From: Brachypterus glaber
Taxonomy: Eukaryota > Arthropoda > Insecta > Coleoptera > Kateretidae
Assembly: GCA_958510825.1 (NCBI GenBank)
Contig: OY294048.1
Span: forward strand, 19,857,589 to 19,921,588
Length of the DNA stretch: 64,000 bases
Direction of reading: 5' to 3'
A program made the translations under genes and the position numbers. Under the pieces are notes generated by a model. That model had not been told where the DNA came from and searched no databases. It saw only the letters and a list, made by a program, of their open reading frames with translations. Each line of letters starts with the position of its first letter. Position 1 is the first letter of the stretch. This document shows positions 32,495 to 44,040 of the stretch, piece after piece.

Positions 32495-33135
32495 TCTTCA
32501 TGCGTACTAAAATGTTCATATTTTATAACAGAGTTTATAACTGAACACACTAGTTAGAAGTGATCTATTTTTTTACAGTAAAAAATTGAGTTCATTGTTG
32601 TACGCCGTAAAAAAAAGTTAGTTAGCAAAACCACCACTGGCGATAGAACTCTTTGACTTTGATGACAGCCATACTTCAAACTTGTTTGTTTTTTATGTAA
32701 ACAGGTGGTTGACTCGAGATTCTGTTCAAAAACCTTGTGTAAAATTGATTAAAAATGATTGAAGAAGAATATATGGTTTAAACACATACAAATCTCTCCG
32801 AAATTGCAAATGCTACATTAGACAAGTTACCAATCGCTGTACGATTTAGCCTACGAAAAAAAATTAAAATGAGCAAAGGAAGTTTTAAGTTTATTTCGAA
32901 AGGGTTTTATTGGTCTATTTAAATAAAAAAAAAACATACTTTATTACTGAATAAATTAAATTCAAAAATTAATATTCAAAAAAATATATAGGATGCTTGA
33001 AGAAAAAATAGTATGTTTCACTCGGAGGAAAAGTGCTTTTTTTTACTCGTCTGTAGTTTCCGGACTCGCCCCGTCCGTAAATTCTACAGACTAGTAAAAA
33101 GACTTCACTTTTCCTCTTAGTAAAACAATTTTTAA
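32495..33135 (+). mobile_element. Dispersed repeat D, copy 2
   Basis: It matches the reverse complement of 24250-24936, from GCGTACTAAAATGTTCATAT to the GTCTGTAGTTTCCGGAC hairpin at 33050. The coding-like strip (SEIANATLDKLP) is kept at about 32797-32832, but the following KSR-x-x-Y part is lost through an 11-base deletion and frame change, so copy 1 is closer to the ancestor. Non-functional. Confidence 0.6.
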
Positions 33136-33219
33136 ATTCTGTATCTAAGTTTATTGTACTTTAAGCACTGCTGTGCACATAAGACGACTGGCAAATCCAA
33201 GCAAAACCCTTGCTCTATA

Positions 33220-34511
33220 CAGGGTAATTCAGAAATAAATTCGAGAAATTTAAGAGGTGATTCTACGTTAAAAAATATGGAAAAAAGTTCCCATAAAGGG
33301 TGGTCCGGAAATGAGTCTTAACCCTTAATTTGGCAAACACTCTTTGGGATGAAGTATATAAAGAATCTTTTAAGGGGAAATTTAGATACATAAATGTAAA
33401 ACATTTATGGAAAAAAAATATTAAAAAAAATCACGTGACTTAATACTGACTTGTATCATGACTGACATTGCCAAATAATTTTTTTTTTGCCAAATAATTT
33501 TTATCCAATACCTATTAATAATGTTAGTTTACACTTGACATTTTAATCAATGAAAATGACGTTTTAATCATCCTGTAAACCAGTTGTGTTATGAAATTTC
33601 TAATCACCGAAAAGTGACATTATGTTGAAATGTCAAGTAAATTTTGTGGAAATGTCATTTGGAAATTTGATTCAGAAGTGTTTTTAAGAGGTATTGGATA
33701 AAATGTTGTAGAGCACACGTGGGGTAAGTAATATTATTCACTCAAAAATTAACCCACTCGACCCAGAAGCCTCCCCAGTCAACTTTTTTTTCGTGAATAA
33801 TATCCCACTTACCTCACTTGTACTGTAAATAACTATTTTTGTTATCTTAAAATTCATGTATCATATACTACACATTACCAAATTAAGGGTTAAGGAAGCT
33901 ACGGCTCTTTAAAATTGCAATAAAAATAAGGCTTTTAATTAATAACTCTTGTACCCTTTAAGCTAGAGCGACGAGCTTTTGTTTGTATACTTGTAATATT
34001 AAGGGCAATAAGTTTATGTTAATTTATTTTTTTGAATTTATCCAGAGGCGTGCCTAGACGGACAAAATCACATATTTGGCCCAAACTTTTTTTTGTTTTT
34101 TTTTTTTGGATTTTTTGTAATAAATATAGATTCTTTCAGTAAAAATACATAAAAAATGTCATATAGTGTAACACTGTAGGAGTAACCGTTTTCAAACAAA
34201 AATTCAATTAAGAGAACGTAACATTTTGTTCCACTAAAAATTTTACTTTTTAAAAGGCTATAACTCCTTTAATATTAAATTTAGGTGTTTTGGTGAAGAA
34301 TACCTTTTTACTTAGTTTTAAGTAAAGAATCGCCCTGCAGCATTAAAATTTAATTTGTGCTTTTTTTATTCTCCATACAATATGTCCATCTGCGAAGGGC
34401 CGCAGCTCCCTTAGGGCGCTATTCGGGACCAACCTTTATAGAAACTTTTTCCATATTTTTTAACGTAGAATCACTTCTTAAATTACTCGAACTTATTTCT
34501 GAATAACCCTG
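33220..34511. mobile_element. CAGGGT element with ~68-bp terminal repeats, TA TSD
   Basis: TA|CAGGGTAATTCAGAAATAAA and the right end TTATTTCTGAATAACCCTG|TA begin terminal inverted repeats of about 68 bp, including GATTCTACGTTAAAAAATAT. It is the only terminally complete member; fragments occur at 5600, 29540, 31640 and 61381. The interior has no transposase frame. A TTGGATAAAA hairpin element (33694-33838) is inserted in it. Confidence 0.8.
33694..33838. mobile_element. TTGGATAAAA-family hairpin element nested in CAGGGT element
   Basis: It starts TTGGATAAAATG and ends GTAAATAACTATTTTT. The hairpin pairs GGGGTAAGTAATATTATTCA with TGAATAATATCCCACTTACC. It shares ends but not the central sequence with the copies at 2275, 25100, 29210 and 62876. 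Confidence 0.6.
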
Positions 34512-34513
34512 TA

Positions 34514-35362
34514 TTTTACTCTAAATGTTAGATAGACGGGAATTAGAGAATAGTTTCTAATGCCGAGAAATGGAGAATTCTCCCATTAGATTAGACAGGG
34601 ACAAAAGTTCTACCCAAAAAGGATAGAAGACATACATACACTCCCACTTCCACCCAACCAAACAAATGCTGTATTTGTTCTTTGTTGAACAAATACAATA
34701 TTTACTTGGCCGGGCGAAAAGTGCATTATTAAAGAAATTACTGGCGCCATCTAAATTTTAGTAGAATTATCTTATTCTACAGATTCACATTAGCTACGTG
34801 CCTCTCACTGCTACACTTTCCGGCCAACCAAATAAATACTGTATTTGTTGTATGAAAAACAAATACAGTATTTATTTGGTTGGCTGGAAAGTGTAGCACA
34901 AATGAGATAGAGATAGGGTAGACGTCTTTTGTTTCATAATTCTAGTTGTAGAGAGCTCCATTGACTTAACTTTAAGCTCTATTCGCCCAGTCGACAAACA
35001 TCTAGTCGAGCCAATCGATAAAATGAGCGAAAAAACTGTATCGGATTGTTTTTTCACTGTGTTCTTAAAAGCAAGATTAAAATCAATATATAATACATAA
35101 AGAAGAAGAAAAAGAATTTAAATATAAAAATTTCTTTTAAAAGAACACCCATAAATATCTCTTAAGTTATATTATATCCACTGACTCGACTTGTGGTTCG
35201 TCAACTGGGCTATATGAGTTTAGTGTAGAAATGCGATACATTGGAATTTAGTATTGTTTCTAATTTATACATAGTGAATAATGTTACAAATTGTTATAGT
35301 GTTATAGCACTGCTATAATAGCAGCAGTAACAATATTACTTTACTATTTTTACTTGACTAAC
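34514..35362. repeat. Two adjacent palindromic MITE hairpins in unassigned DNA
   Basis: 34811-34896 is an almost perfect hairpin: 39-bp arms (CTACACTTTCCGGCCAACCA and its counterpart) around an 8-base loop with one mismatch. At 34659-34722 a weaker hairpin of the same type pairs GCTGTATTTGTTC with GAACAAATACAATA. The rest of 34514-35362 has no recognised feature; the short frame on the minus strand at 34872 overlaps the hairpin and is not a gene. Confidence 0.75.
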
Positions 35363-35365
35363 TTA

Positions 35366-36066
35366 GGGGCTGTCCATATATTACGTAACAAACTGTCACA
35401 TTTACCAACACCCCCCCCCCCCTGTGTAACGCGTAACAATATAAAATTTTTGTTTCGCAATAAATTTAACTGTATTCTCACTATTGATTCGTTTTTCTCG
35501 ACAAGACAAACATGAACCTAAAATATAGTATAACATAACCTTAAAAAAAAATTACACGAAAAAATCACTCAAACTTTAAAAAAATATTCATAATCAATAT
35601 CACACAGGGAAAAAATACCAGATACCTCTTTTTACACTGAGTGTCACATACACAACACGTATATTGTTTATGCACAGGTACAAAAAATAGTACACACATT
35701 GGTGTTCTGTGAGTACACATTCCGAGCGAAAATGTATCATCGCCGATGATTCATTGGCAAGATCACGCAAGAACAGGGTCGTAAGATTTTTTTTTAATAT
35801 CAATGTCAACAGTTTTTTTACTGATAACAATATTATTTAAATATGCACAGTTTCGTCAATTTTTGTGTGAAAAAGGGAATTATGGGCCACTAAATAGTTA
35901 TTTATGTTGAAATAAAAATAAATCTGTCAAGCTTAGAAATAAACATTAAATTTATTAAATTCCGTTACGTAACGTTTACCTAGACCCCCCCCTCCCCCTG
36001 TCACAAACTGTAACAATTTCTCTGACCCCCCCCCCCAGGCACGTTACGTAATATATGGACAGCCCC
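35366..36066. mobile_element. PIF/Harbinger-like MITE, copy 2
   Basis: TTA|GGGGCTGTCCATATATTACG at the left and its complement followed by TTA at the right, as in copy 1 at 13014. It lacks about 30 bp near the left end that copy 1 has (CAATTCTTCAAAAAAATTGA-like). Poly-C tracts of up to 12 lie inside both ends. Confidence 0.85.
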
Positions 36067-36198
36067 TTACAATAAATAGAAATAAGCAGGAAATTATACG
36101 GTTCAACCGCACTTAGTTTCTAGCGAAATCTCGCGGAGAAGTTTCGAGGATTATTTTTTTATTTTTATGATCAGTTTGCATTTTAATGATTATAAGTA

Positions 36199-37113
36199 GG
36201 GGTGACCGGGGCTAATTGTCGCACTTTTCATTCAAAGTCAGTTTTTTCCTTTATTTTTGTATTTTTTTTTTAATTGACGGAATGGTAATTTTAGCTGCAT
36301 GTTTCAGTAACATTATTTAAAGAAAAAACATAAAAAATTTTATAGGGTATTAGAGTTATGTTTTTTTTTTGTGAAGTTGAAAATTGCGACAACGTGCCCC
36401 ATCACGGGGCACGTTGTCGCGGCACTTCGAGTATATTTTTTTGAAGAAATATAAAGGCATTTATAAAAATTATAAATAACTAATAAGACATGTGCCTCCC
36501 CAAAAGCTGATTTTTATCTAACTTTTTACTTTTGTGCCAAAATTTCCAACTTTATAATTAAATAATATTTTTTTGATTTTTTTTTAATATAATATAATTT
36601 AATAAACGAATTTATTTGCTATTCGACAAAGTTTCACTTTTTTAGACAGTTTTGAATAAAAACTGCCAAAAAGGAAATGTTATACCATGAACATATCTCC
36701 AGATCATGCGACAACTAGCCCCAAACCAAATGCGACAACTAGCCCCAGTGGTCAATTTTATGTTATTTATCAATTACTTTCTAATTAACGAATAAACACT
36801 CCTAAATGACAATATCAACAAATAATATACACCTTAAACTATTATTATACATAAAATTCTCTTATCTTAATGCTTTTAATCAGTAACAATAAGAAAAAAT
36901 ATTTACCACAAAAAAATTACTGGGCTCTTTAATTTTTACATTTTTTGGTTTATCTGGATGTTCTTTTAATTTATGTCATTTAAGTTAACAAATGATAAAT
37001 GGCACTGTTGTAACGCAGCGGTTAATCTTGGTTTGGCGCAGAAAAATATTTTACTTTTTAAGATATAAGCACTTCGACAACTTACCCCTGCGACAACTAG
37101 CCCCGGTCACCCC
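36199..37113. mobile_element. GGGGTGACCGGGGC element with CGACAACTAGCCCC subterminal repeats
   Basis: TA|GGGGTGACCGGGGCTAATTG and AACTAGCCCCGGTCACCCC|TA form the ends. Inside, GCGACAACTAGCCCC-like motifs recur at 36708, 36731, 37073 and 37090, and an internal palindrome pairs GCGACAACGTGCCCC with GGGGCACGTTGTCGC (36387-36421). No transposase frame. Superfamily not assigned; TA target. Confidence 0.75.
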
Positions 37114-37279
37114 TACAGAAATTTACTATTACTTACAATATTTTAGCAAAATTGTTTGACCGAGATGACTTCCTGCTTAAGCATTTTTTTATATATATTT
37201 TTTTCTTTTTTTAGCAACTACAAAATCATCAGATACCATTCTTTAGAAAAATACGAAAAAAAGCCCCTACACTTACGTA

Positions 37280-37303
37280 ATTAATTAATTAATTAATTAA
37301 TTC
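37280..37303. repeat. (TTAA)n tract
   Basis: Six TTAA units. The surrounding 37116-37599 is AT-rich with many A-runs and has no other feature. Confidence 0.85.
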
Positions 37304-37599
37304 ATCCATTCATTAATTTTACGCTGTAGCTCTGGCAATTATTTTAACCTTATACATTGGTTTAATAAGATTTTTTAAATTTTTAGACATTAACCTACAA
37401 ATTATAAAAAAATATTGCTGCCAACAAAATAATAGTTTTTCCTAAATCAAAAACAAAAAAAAAAACATTAAAAAAAATTAAAAAATTATTAAAAAAAGGT
37501 AAAACGAAAAATGAATTAAAAAATAAAACTGTTTTTGGAAAAAAATGTTTTAACCTCATTTTCGCCTTACCCCAATCTGTTTTTTACCAAAAACAATCC

Positions 37600-37865
37600 C
37601 AGCTTAGAAGTTTAGATAATCAACCTATGTCCAAAGGTCCAAATTTAAAGCCGTTTGCCCGAAGCGAAGTTATCGTGATCACAAATTTCCCGGACATTAG
37701 ATTGACAGACCGACAGACCGACCGACAGAATTTTTTTTAACTAAAATCATATTTTTTGGATATAAAACGTCCAGAAACTTAAAAAAACGCAATATTCGAT
37801 TTTTTTTTACTAACGCTAGACTTTCTTTGGGGAAAGTAATACTATTAGGACAAAATAAAATATTA
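37600..37865 (+). repeat. ACCGACAG dispersed repeat, copy 1
   Basis: CGAAGCGAAGTTATCGTGAT, CACAAATTTCCCGGACA, ACAGACCGACAGACCGACCG, then TTGGATATAAAACGTCCAGA and CTTTCTTTGGGGAAAGT. The inverted partner is 39845-40070; a piece is at 30800-30905. The layout resembles the 15655 family (aqueous-type GATCGG block, then CNGACNGAC tract, then TTTCT) and may be a distant branch. Confidence 0.6.
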
Positions 37866-38254
37866 CGTAATAATATATTAATATTTATTATTAATTAAAT
37901 TTCCAATTCCAATTCCAATAATGGCATTTTCCATAGGATAGTTTGCCAGCTCAATCTAGTATAATTTTCGGCATACGCAAAACCGTCTCCCTCTGTAGTG
38001 ATGTTTGCGTAAACGCCAACTTATAAAAAAATTATCTTTAAAATTTATAAAAAAAATTGGCTTTACATGTTTAACAGTTTCACGTTAAAATTTAACATCA
38101 CAAAAAAACATAAATATTCACGATTCACCTAAAACTTTACTAGTAATATTTTCACGAAACAACATAAAATAAAATAAATCAAGTCCTGTGCATATTTCCG
38201 ATAGGAAGGCCGATGCAGGAATCCGCCTAAGCGGTCACATCCGTCTCTTACAAA

Positions 38255-38375
38255 GAACACGCTGTGACTGATTAATTAAAGTTAAGTGACTAATCGAGTA
38301 AATATAGCGCGAAGTAGAGTTACTGGTTAGTGGCGTTGTTGTAGAGTAGGGATGATAGAAAGCAGGCAAACTGGT
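38255..38375. mobile_element. Degenerate relative of the hAT-like foldback at 4080
   Basis: AAGTGACTAATCGAGTAAAT followed by AGCGCGAAGTAGAGTTACTG and GTTGTAGAGTAGGGATGATA parallels the right arm of the 4080-4620 element (AAGTGGCTAATAAAGTGCAT, then GGAGTAGAGTTGTT units). No terminal match GGCAGACTAAC is present; it is an old fragment. 38376-39647 contains no other recognised feature. Confidence 0.5.
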
Positions 38376-39647
38376 AGCAGGTATGTCATAGACAAAGAAC
38401 ATAGATGAGCTGTCATCTCAAGGTTATGTACAAATTTACGAGTCCTCCATTTTGATCGGAAGTTACGTCAGAAATCAGCCGGGAAATTTAAATTAGTGGG
38501 TAAAATGTAAATAAATAAACGACATAACCTTACTTTTTAATGTTTTCTTATGTTATATTAAAAAAAATCAAACTTATCTAAAAATATGATACTGCTGTCT
38601 GCAGGTAGCAGTCGTTTTATGTTTCTACAACTTTTTATAAAACGCTTCATTGCAAAGACTTTACTAGTTCTTTGAAAAAGCACTATAAAATATACAAAAA
38701 ACACAGAAGGACTTTAAAAGTTCAAAAACGCTATTATATAGTCTATAATAAAATAAAATGTTTACCCTTCTAGCACAAAACATCAAACGCGTAGAAAAAA
38801 TAACAGAAAAACCTCGAAAACAAACTCAAAACATACATAAATTAGGTTATGTTAACCTGTTGCACGAATATGTTAGAGGTTTGTGCGAAGAATTATATTT
38901 TTATATTTAAATTACTGGTAAAAATAAATAAATTGTGTAGTATAACATATTGATTTAGTTTTTACATATATAACAAACTGTTGCAACAAAACAACGACAA
39001 AAAGAAACTTTTACTGACTACTGAAGTGAAATGAAAAGACACATCTCTAACAAAGAAAATATTCCTATCTAACGCAACACAGTGTTACCAACATAAAATA
39101 TATATTTTTTTACTTTATGTTGGACAATTGGAATCAAAATGGACGACGCATTTAGTCGGGACGCAGAAGTATGCGCAGACGGTCAAAAATCAATCTATTT
39201 GTTTATTTTGTCTATGAGGTATGTTGTCTTTCTTCAAACAACATGCATTTTTCTTATAATTTAATACTTTCTATGCAAGTTCTATAATATTCATATAGCA
39301 AAAATAATTAAAAGTATAAAATAGCAGTTATTACATAACGGGGTATAATTCTAACACCCTTTTGTGTAACAACGTTAATGCAATGAAGCAGTTAGAGAGA
39401 TTAACGTACAAAGCCACGCATCTATTTGCAAATTTGGTGAAAATCTCTTAATTGTCCCGTTTTGCATATGAGAACAATTTTGTGCAATATCTGAATAAAT
39501 CCATTATTGATTACACTATATCGTGATGTGGCAACGTCTAATAAATTTTTATTTAGTAAATTATAATTTAATAATTATAATTATTAAGGTTTTTTATACG
39601 CTATATTATTTAAATTATTTATTTTTTATATTATCTTATTATATTCC

Positions 39648-39845
39648 GACCTCGGATGGAGTGCCCTAGAGCACGTTCGCTTTGTAATGCCGAGGTCGCG
39701 GGTTCGAATCCCGCCTGGGGCATGTAGTGGTGTCTTTAAAATTTCTATTACTTACTGCTTTAAACTGTATATAAATAGGACATAAACGACACGGTTGAAA
39801 GCCACCCCTACCTACCGGAAGGTAAGTACAACCTTTTAAGCAATT
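39648..39845 (+). mobile_element. tRNA-derived SINE, family C
   Basis: The head shows box A-like TGGAGTGCCCTAGAGCACG, an anticodon-like CTTTGTAA context (threonine-like TGT) and a perfect T-arm GCGGGTTCGAATCCCGC at 39697-39713. The body runs CATGTAGTGGTGTCTTTAAA, TATAAATAGGACATAAACGA and AAAGCCACCCCTACCTACC. The anticodon stem is mismatched, so this is a SINE head and not a tRNA gene. It abuts the inverted repeat copy at 39845. Confidence 0.75.
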
Positions 39846-40070
39846 TACTTTCCCCAAGGAAAGTCTTGCATTGGTAAAAAAAATTTATTACTTTTTCTTA
39901 CGTTTCTGGAAGTTTTATATCCAATAAATATGATTTCCGCAAAAAAAAATCTGTCTGTCGTTCGGTCTGTCGGTCTGTGTGTTCGGGAAATTTGTGACCA
40001 CGATAACTCAAGAACGCTTCGGACTAAAGACTTCAAATTATCCAAAGTTGCTTAAAATGTCGCCTATTGG
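39845..40070 (-). repeat. ACCGACAG dispersed repeat, copy 2
   Basis: The reverse complement matches 37600-37865: ACTTTCCCCAAGGAAAGT, TTCTGGAAGTTTTATATCCA, CTGTCTGTCGTTCGGTCTGT and ATAACTCAAGAACGCTTCGG. 40071-40870 has no recognised feature. Confidence 0.6.
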
Positions 40071-40874
40071 CAATATTTAAAGCTATAAAAAAAATTTACC
40101 ATAAAAAGGTATTCTAGCGATTATTGCTCTTAAATGTAGACATGTTGAATATAAAGAAATAAAATATGGGGTTTTTGAGGAATATGACTTCAAATTTAAT
40201 TGGACTTACCTCATTATTGAAGAAACAAAATAGTTTCAAATTATGAAAAACGTATAAGAAAAGTATGCCCTTTTTAATAGTAAAAACCGTTTTAAGGTCA
40301 ACTTTTCACAAAAATAATTTTTTATGGAAAGTTTTAAAAAAATTACATCTCTGTTTTTTTTTTGAGCAAATTCTCTATGAAATTTTCTAATGAACAAGTA
40401 CCCCAAATTTCAGCCAAATCTATCACTATAGTGCATTCAACTTGGCCTGAATCTAAGTGATTGGGTCATATAAAAGGGTTAGTAAACGACATGCTTAACT
40501 GATCATAATAATGAGGTATTTAGGTATAAGCCAGTATTCGCTTGATAACGGTTGCAAGTTTAATACAACCTAAACTTCTTGAAGCCATACCGAAAGGTCG
40601 ACTTATGACTTTTTCTTGTTTGTTAGTTTTCCGATCTTCTTAGGTTAATTTAATTTTTAAATTTTATTTTTTTTAGAGAAATTTTGACAAAAATACCCAT
40701 TTTCAACCCTATTTAAAAAAAAAATAAAAAATATATTGTAAAATGGAGAATTTCATAAGTTTTAAAATGATGTATCAGACGACCCCCCTTTCCATTTAAA
40801 AAAAAATGTCCCTCCATGCCCCCCTGACCACATTTCAAGAGCTGAAAGTATCAAATATATGCTAAAAGATAGTT

Positions 40875-40985
40875 TAAGTTGTCGTATTTAAGAGTTCTAA
40901 ATTTTAAGTCATCCCAAGTCGTTCAAAAGTTACGAGCCCCCCCCCCCCTCGCTAGAGTGACTTATGAACCGCTCTGTATATGGTG
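40875..40985 (+). mobile_element. Possible right end of a CAGGGT-type element
   Basis: CGTTCAAAAGTTACGAGCCC followed by a C13 run and GACTTATGAACCGCTCTGTATA resembles the right end of 8534-9674 (TTCAAAAGTTAAAGGGGGCG, then TTTTGACACGCTGTGTATA). No left end is found. Confidence 0.4.
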
Positions 40986-41448
40986 TCATTGTTATATTAA
41001 ATCTTACCACCGATTGCTAAATATTTTAAAAATTACATTTTACCTTATCCCGTTTATGCACCCAGTAGAATTTGCAACGTACTCCGCATAATTTGGCCGC
41101 AATGCTGATAGCATTTCAGAATAAAGTAATAAAAATATTTAGACCTGTCGTCAGTAGGGTCAGTATGGCCTATAAATTTTGAAATTCAGCCCTTCAGGGG
41201 TGGCGCTACGTGCATTTTGTTCTAATTTTTCCAAAAAAATTGCTGTGTATCTTATAGATTTATATTCACACATTGCCTTATTAAATATGTTTACTACAAT
41301 GTACATAGTGACCAAAAACAGTGTTACTGGCTAAAATAGATTTTTTTTCGAAATCGGTAGACACAATACAATACTGGGGTTGTGGGGTAAGGTACTGCCT
41401 TTCAAATCACTGCGACCAATGAGATCTATTGTGAATCCCCTTTGCAAT

Positions 41449-41811
41449 TTAGTCCACATCATTTAGGCTACCAAAGAAGCCTAAGAGTTTTTTGGGGGCT
41501 ACTTGGGATATATCTGCAGGTCTTGGGTATACCTGTTCTAGATATTGTGGCCTTTTGCGAGAAATGGCTTCGCAGAAGCACATAATGTGTTCGGCCGTTT
41601 CTGGTGCTTCTGAGCATAGACGGCAAGTGTCAGATTTTCCCATTTTTTTAAGATGATATCTTAACGGACAGTGTCTAGTTAACAGCCCTATTTAGGTCTT
41701 TAGGTCCGTCTTGCTGAGATCGAGTATCTTTCTTGTTCGTTCAGGTTCATATTTTATGAATATTTTGGCCTGTCTTAAGTTTTGGTCTTTCCAATTTTGA
41801 TTTTGGAAATC
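41449..41811 (-). pseudogene. LINE C-terminal fragment, zinc-knuckle-like, with stop
   Basis: On the minus strand the frame reads QNWKDQNLRQAKIFIKYEPE, then KTDLKT, a stop, then IGLLTRHCPLRYHLKKMGKS, DTCRLCSEAPETAEHIMCFC and EAISRKRPQYL, ending at 41449. This has the same GH/RHC...H...CRxC...ET..H..CxC layout as the 19040 fragment but is clearly a different family. One in-frame stop at about 41695 shows decay. Upstream it abuts a small inverted repeat at 41806. Confidence 0.75.
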
Positions 41812-41902
41812 TGTAGATGGTGGGCGTGTCAAATTTAGGAGGTATTGTCAACATTCTAGGGAACTAAATTTGACACGCCCCCTACCTACAGATTTCAATT
41901 TT
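41806..41902. repeat. ~97-bp inverted repeat
   Basis: GAAATCTGTAGATGGTGGGC with GTGTCAAATTTA at the left is paired with TAAATTTGACACGCCCCCTA and CCTACAGATTTC at the right, around a 24-base loop. A small MITE or foldback at the border of the LINE fragment. Confidence 0.7.
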
Positions 41903-41927
41903 ATTTAGTGGTCCACCCTTCCATGCA

Positions 41928-42090
41928 TTAATTGAAAAGTATAACTTGCAAGGAATCTAAGTGCCATTGGCATTTACACCGTTTGTAACTGTAGCTTATA
42001 GTGCTAACTATAATTGAAGAGTATAAAGGATCTAAGTGCCAATTCCACTTAGACTCTTTGCAAGTTATACTCTTCAGTTATGGTTAAATA
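41928..42090. repeat. ~160-bp palindromic MITE
   Basis: AAGTATAACTTGCAAGGAAT with CTAAGTGCCA at the left pairs with CACTTAGACTCTTTGCAAGT and TATACTCTT at the right. GATCTAAGTGCCA also occurs a second time in the middle, so one arm is partly duplicated. Confidence 0.65.
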
Positions 42091-42542
42091 TCACAATTTA
42101 AAAGGTAGGTACTTGTTTTAACTTGAATACACGCCGCCACGGCTCGGGCATTTTCCTCATCGCGTCACCTTCACGTTGACTAAATTTTATTGTTCCAAAT
42201 AAAAAAAAAATGTTTTTCTAGTACCTTATTAAGTGCTAAGTAGTTTGGAGCGTTGAAGCTTGTTTTATTAACTAACTAGTAAATGTACATGAACAAATAC
42301 CAAATTAGACAGATTTTTTCTCATATAAATTTTTTTTGTCGTATTTTGAAGCTTAAAAATGTAAGAAAAATGTATGTATGACATTTGCAGTCATAGCATG
42401 GTGTAAAATGGTGGTATAAAACATAGAACAAATTGATTCATTTTAAATTAACGGAATGTTTTTTATTGGAAGCATCTTCAAAATTTTTGGTAAAATTTCA
42501 CCGTCTGTCGTACAAAATACATTTATAAAGTCCCAAAATGAC

Positions 42543-43070
42543 AACAAACAATACAATACAATATAGTACAGTGCAGTACAGTAAAGTGCAGTACAGTACA
42601 GTACCGTACCGTACCGTACCGTACCGTACCGTACCGTACCATACCGTACCGTACCGTACCGTACCGTACCGTACCGTACCGTACCGTACCGTACCGTACC
42701 GTACCGTACCGTACCGTACCGTACCGTACCGTACCGTACCGTACCGTACCGTACCGTACCGTACCGTACCGTACCGTACCGTACCGTACCGTACCGTACC
42801 GTACCGTACCGTACAGTACAGTACAGTACAGTACAGTACAGTACAGTACAGTACACTACACTACACTACAGTACAGTACAGTACAGTAAGTACGGTACAG
42901 TAAGTACGGTACAGTAAGTACAGTACAGTACGGTGCGGTGCGGTGCGGTGCGGTGCGGTCCGGTGCGGTGCGGTGCGGTTCAGTACGGTACGGTACGGTA
43001 TAATACAGTGCAGTTCAGTGCAGTGCAGTACAACACAACACAACACAATACAATACAATTGTATTTGTCC
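42543..43070. repeat. Pentanucleotide microsatellite (GTACC)n with ordered variants
   Basis: A ~530-bp run of five-base units. The core at 42600-42815 is (GTACC)~43 almost pure, broken once by ATACC. The core is flanked by GTACA units, then TACAC units, then a 16-base GTAAGTACGGTACA-type repeat, then a (GTGCG)n block at 42930-42980, GTACG, GTGCA and finally ACAAC and ACAAT. Both outer ends are (ACAAT)3. The long frames on both strands are translations of the repeat. Confidence 0.95.
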
Positions 43071-43739
43071 AAAAATGAACTTGCGACCAACATTCTAACG
43101 GGCCACCTATCGCGGAAGTTAAATTGACGCCACACCTGAAGGGTTAAGTGGTGAGTTCTGGTTCCAATTTATACGAGCCCGTGAGAGGAATTTGTACAAA
43201 AATGCAGAAATTATCATATAAATAACTGCCCAGAGAGTAACTGTAGGTTAACACATGTGAATATTTTTTAATCCTATATATTTATTTTTGTTTTTTTGGT
43301 GGCTTACCTAATACAAAGTTACTAATAATATAGAGCGTTCTGGAGAATAGCTGTTCTTAAATATTTCTAATTATATACGAAGGTAGAAAAGACTCTTTTT
43401 ATAGCCGAGCGTATTATATCCCGAGATGCTCGCAAAAAACGAGTAGCCCTTAAAATCGCCATTTTCAAAAAACAAATGAATAAATTTCTTTACTAAAAGA
43501 TGACAGTACTAGAAGCGTTTTTATATTTTTTAAATTTGTGAAGCTTACGGGGGAGTATTAATTTAATAAATAATGTGTTATATTCTACTATAATTAATTA
43601 GATTTGTAATGTTTGCCTTCTTAATTTTGTATCTATGGTAAAATATTGTTGAATTTTGTTCAATATAAATTATAAGCAATAGCTATACCTATAACTATAA
43701 TAGATAGCACATCTTTGCAACTTAAGGAAAATCAAGTGA

Positions 43740-44040
43740 CAGTTATTATTATATTATTCACAGTACCTGCGCTAGAATAATATTATACGGTAGTTTCGAA
43801 TTTCCCAAAATCGCCAAAAAAACGAACTAGACAAAATATTCTTGGATACAACTGTGTTTCATGAAAAAATAAGAAACTTTCAAAATGTCCGTCCGTCCAT
43901 CGGTCCGTCTGTCTGTATGTCCGTCCGTCCGATGTCACAATTTTTGTGGATACGATAACTCCAGAACAAATTACCCGATCGACTCGAAATTTGCAGGAAA
44001 AATCAAGTTCTATGAGGGGAATATCCCTATTGTCTTTTAA
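43740..44040 (-). repeat. ACGG-rich dispersed repeat, copy 2
   Basis: The reverse complement of the 15655-16025 family: TATTCACAGTACCTGCGCTA, GTAGTTTCGAATTTCCC, TTTCATGAAAAAATAAGAAA, GTCCGTCCGTCCATCGGTCC, and CCCGATCGACTCGAAATT. 43071-43739 and 44041-44699 hold no gene; 44041-44300 is A/T homopolymer-rich. Confidence 0.7.

Noticed and set aside
39650..39722. tRNA-Thr-like (TGT) gene
   Set aside because: The T-arm is perfect but the anticodon and acceptor stems do not pair well, and a retroposon body follows.
42443..42903. Long frames with YGTVR or VPYRT repeats
   Set aside because: Translation of the GTACC pentamer array on both strands.
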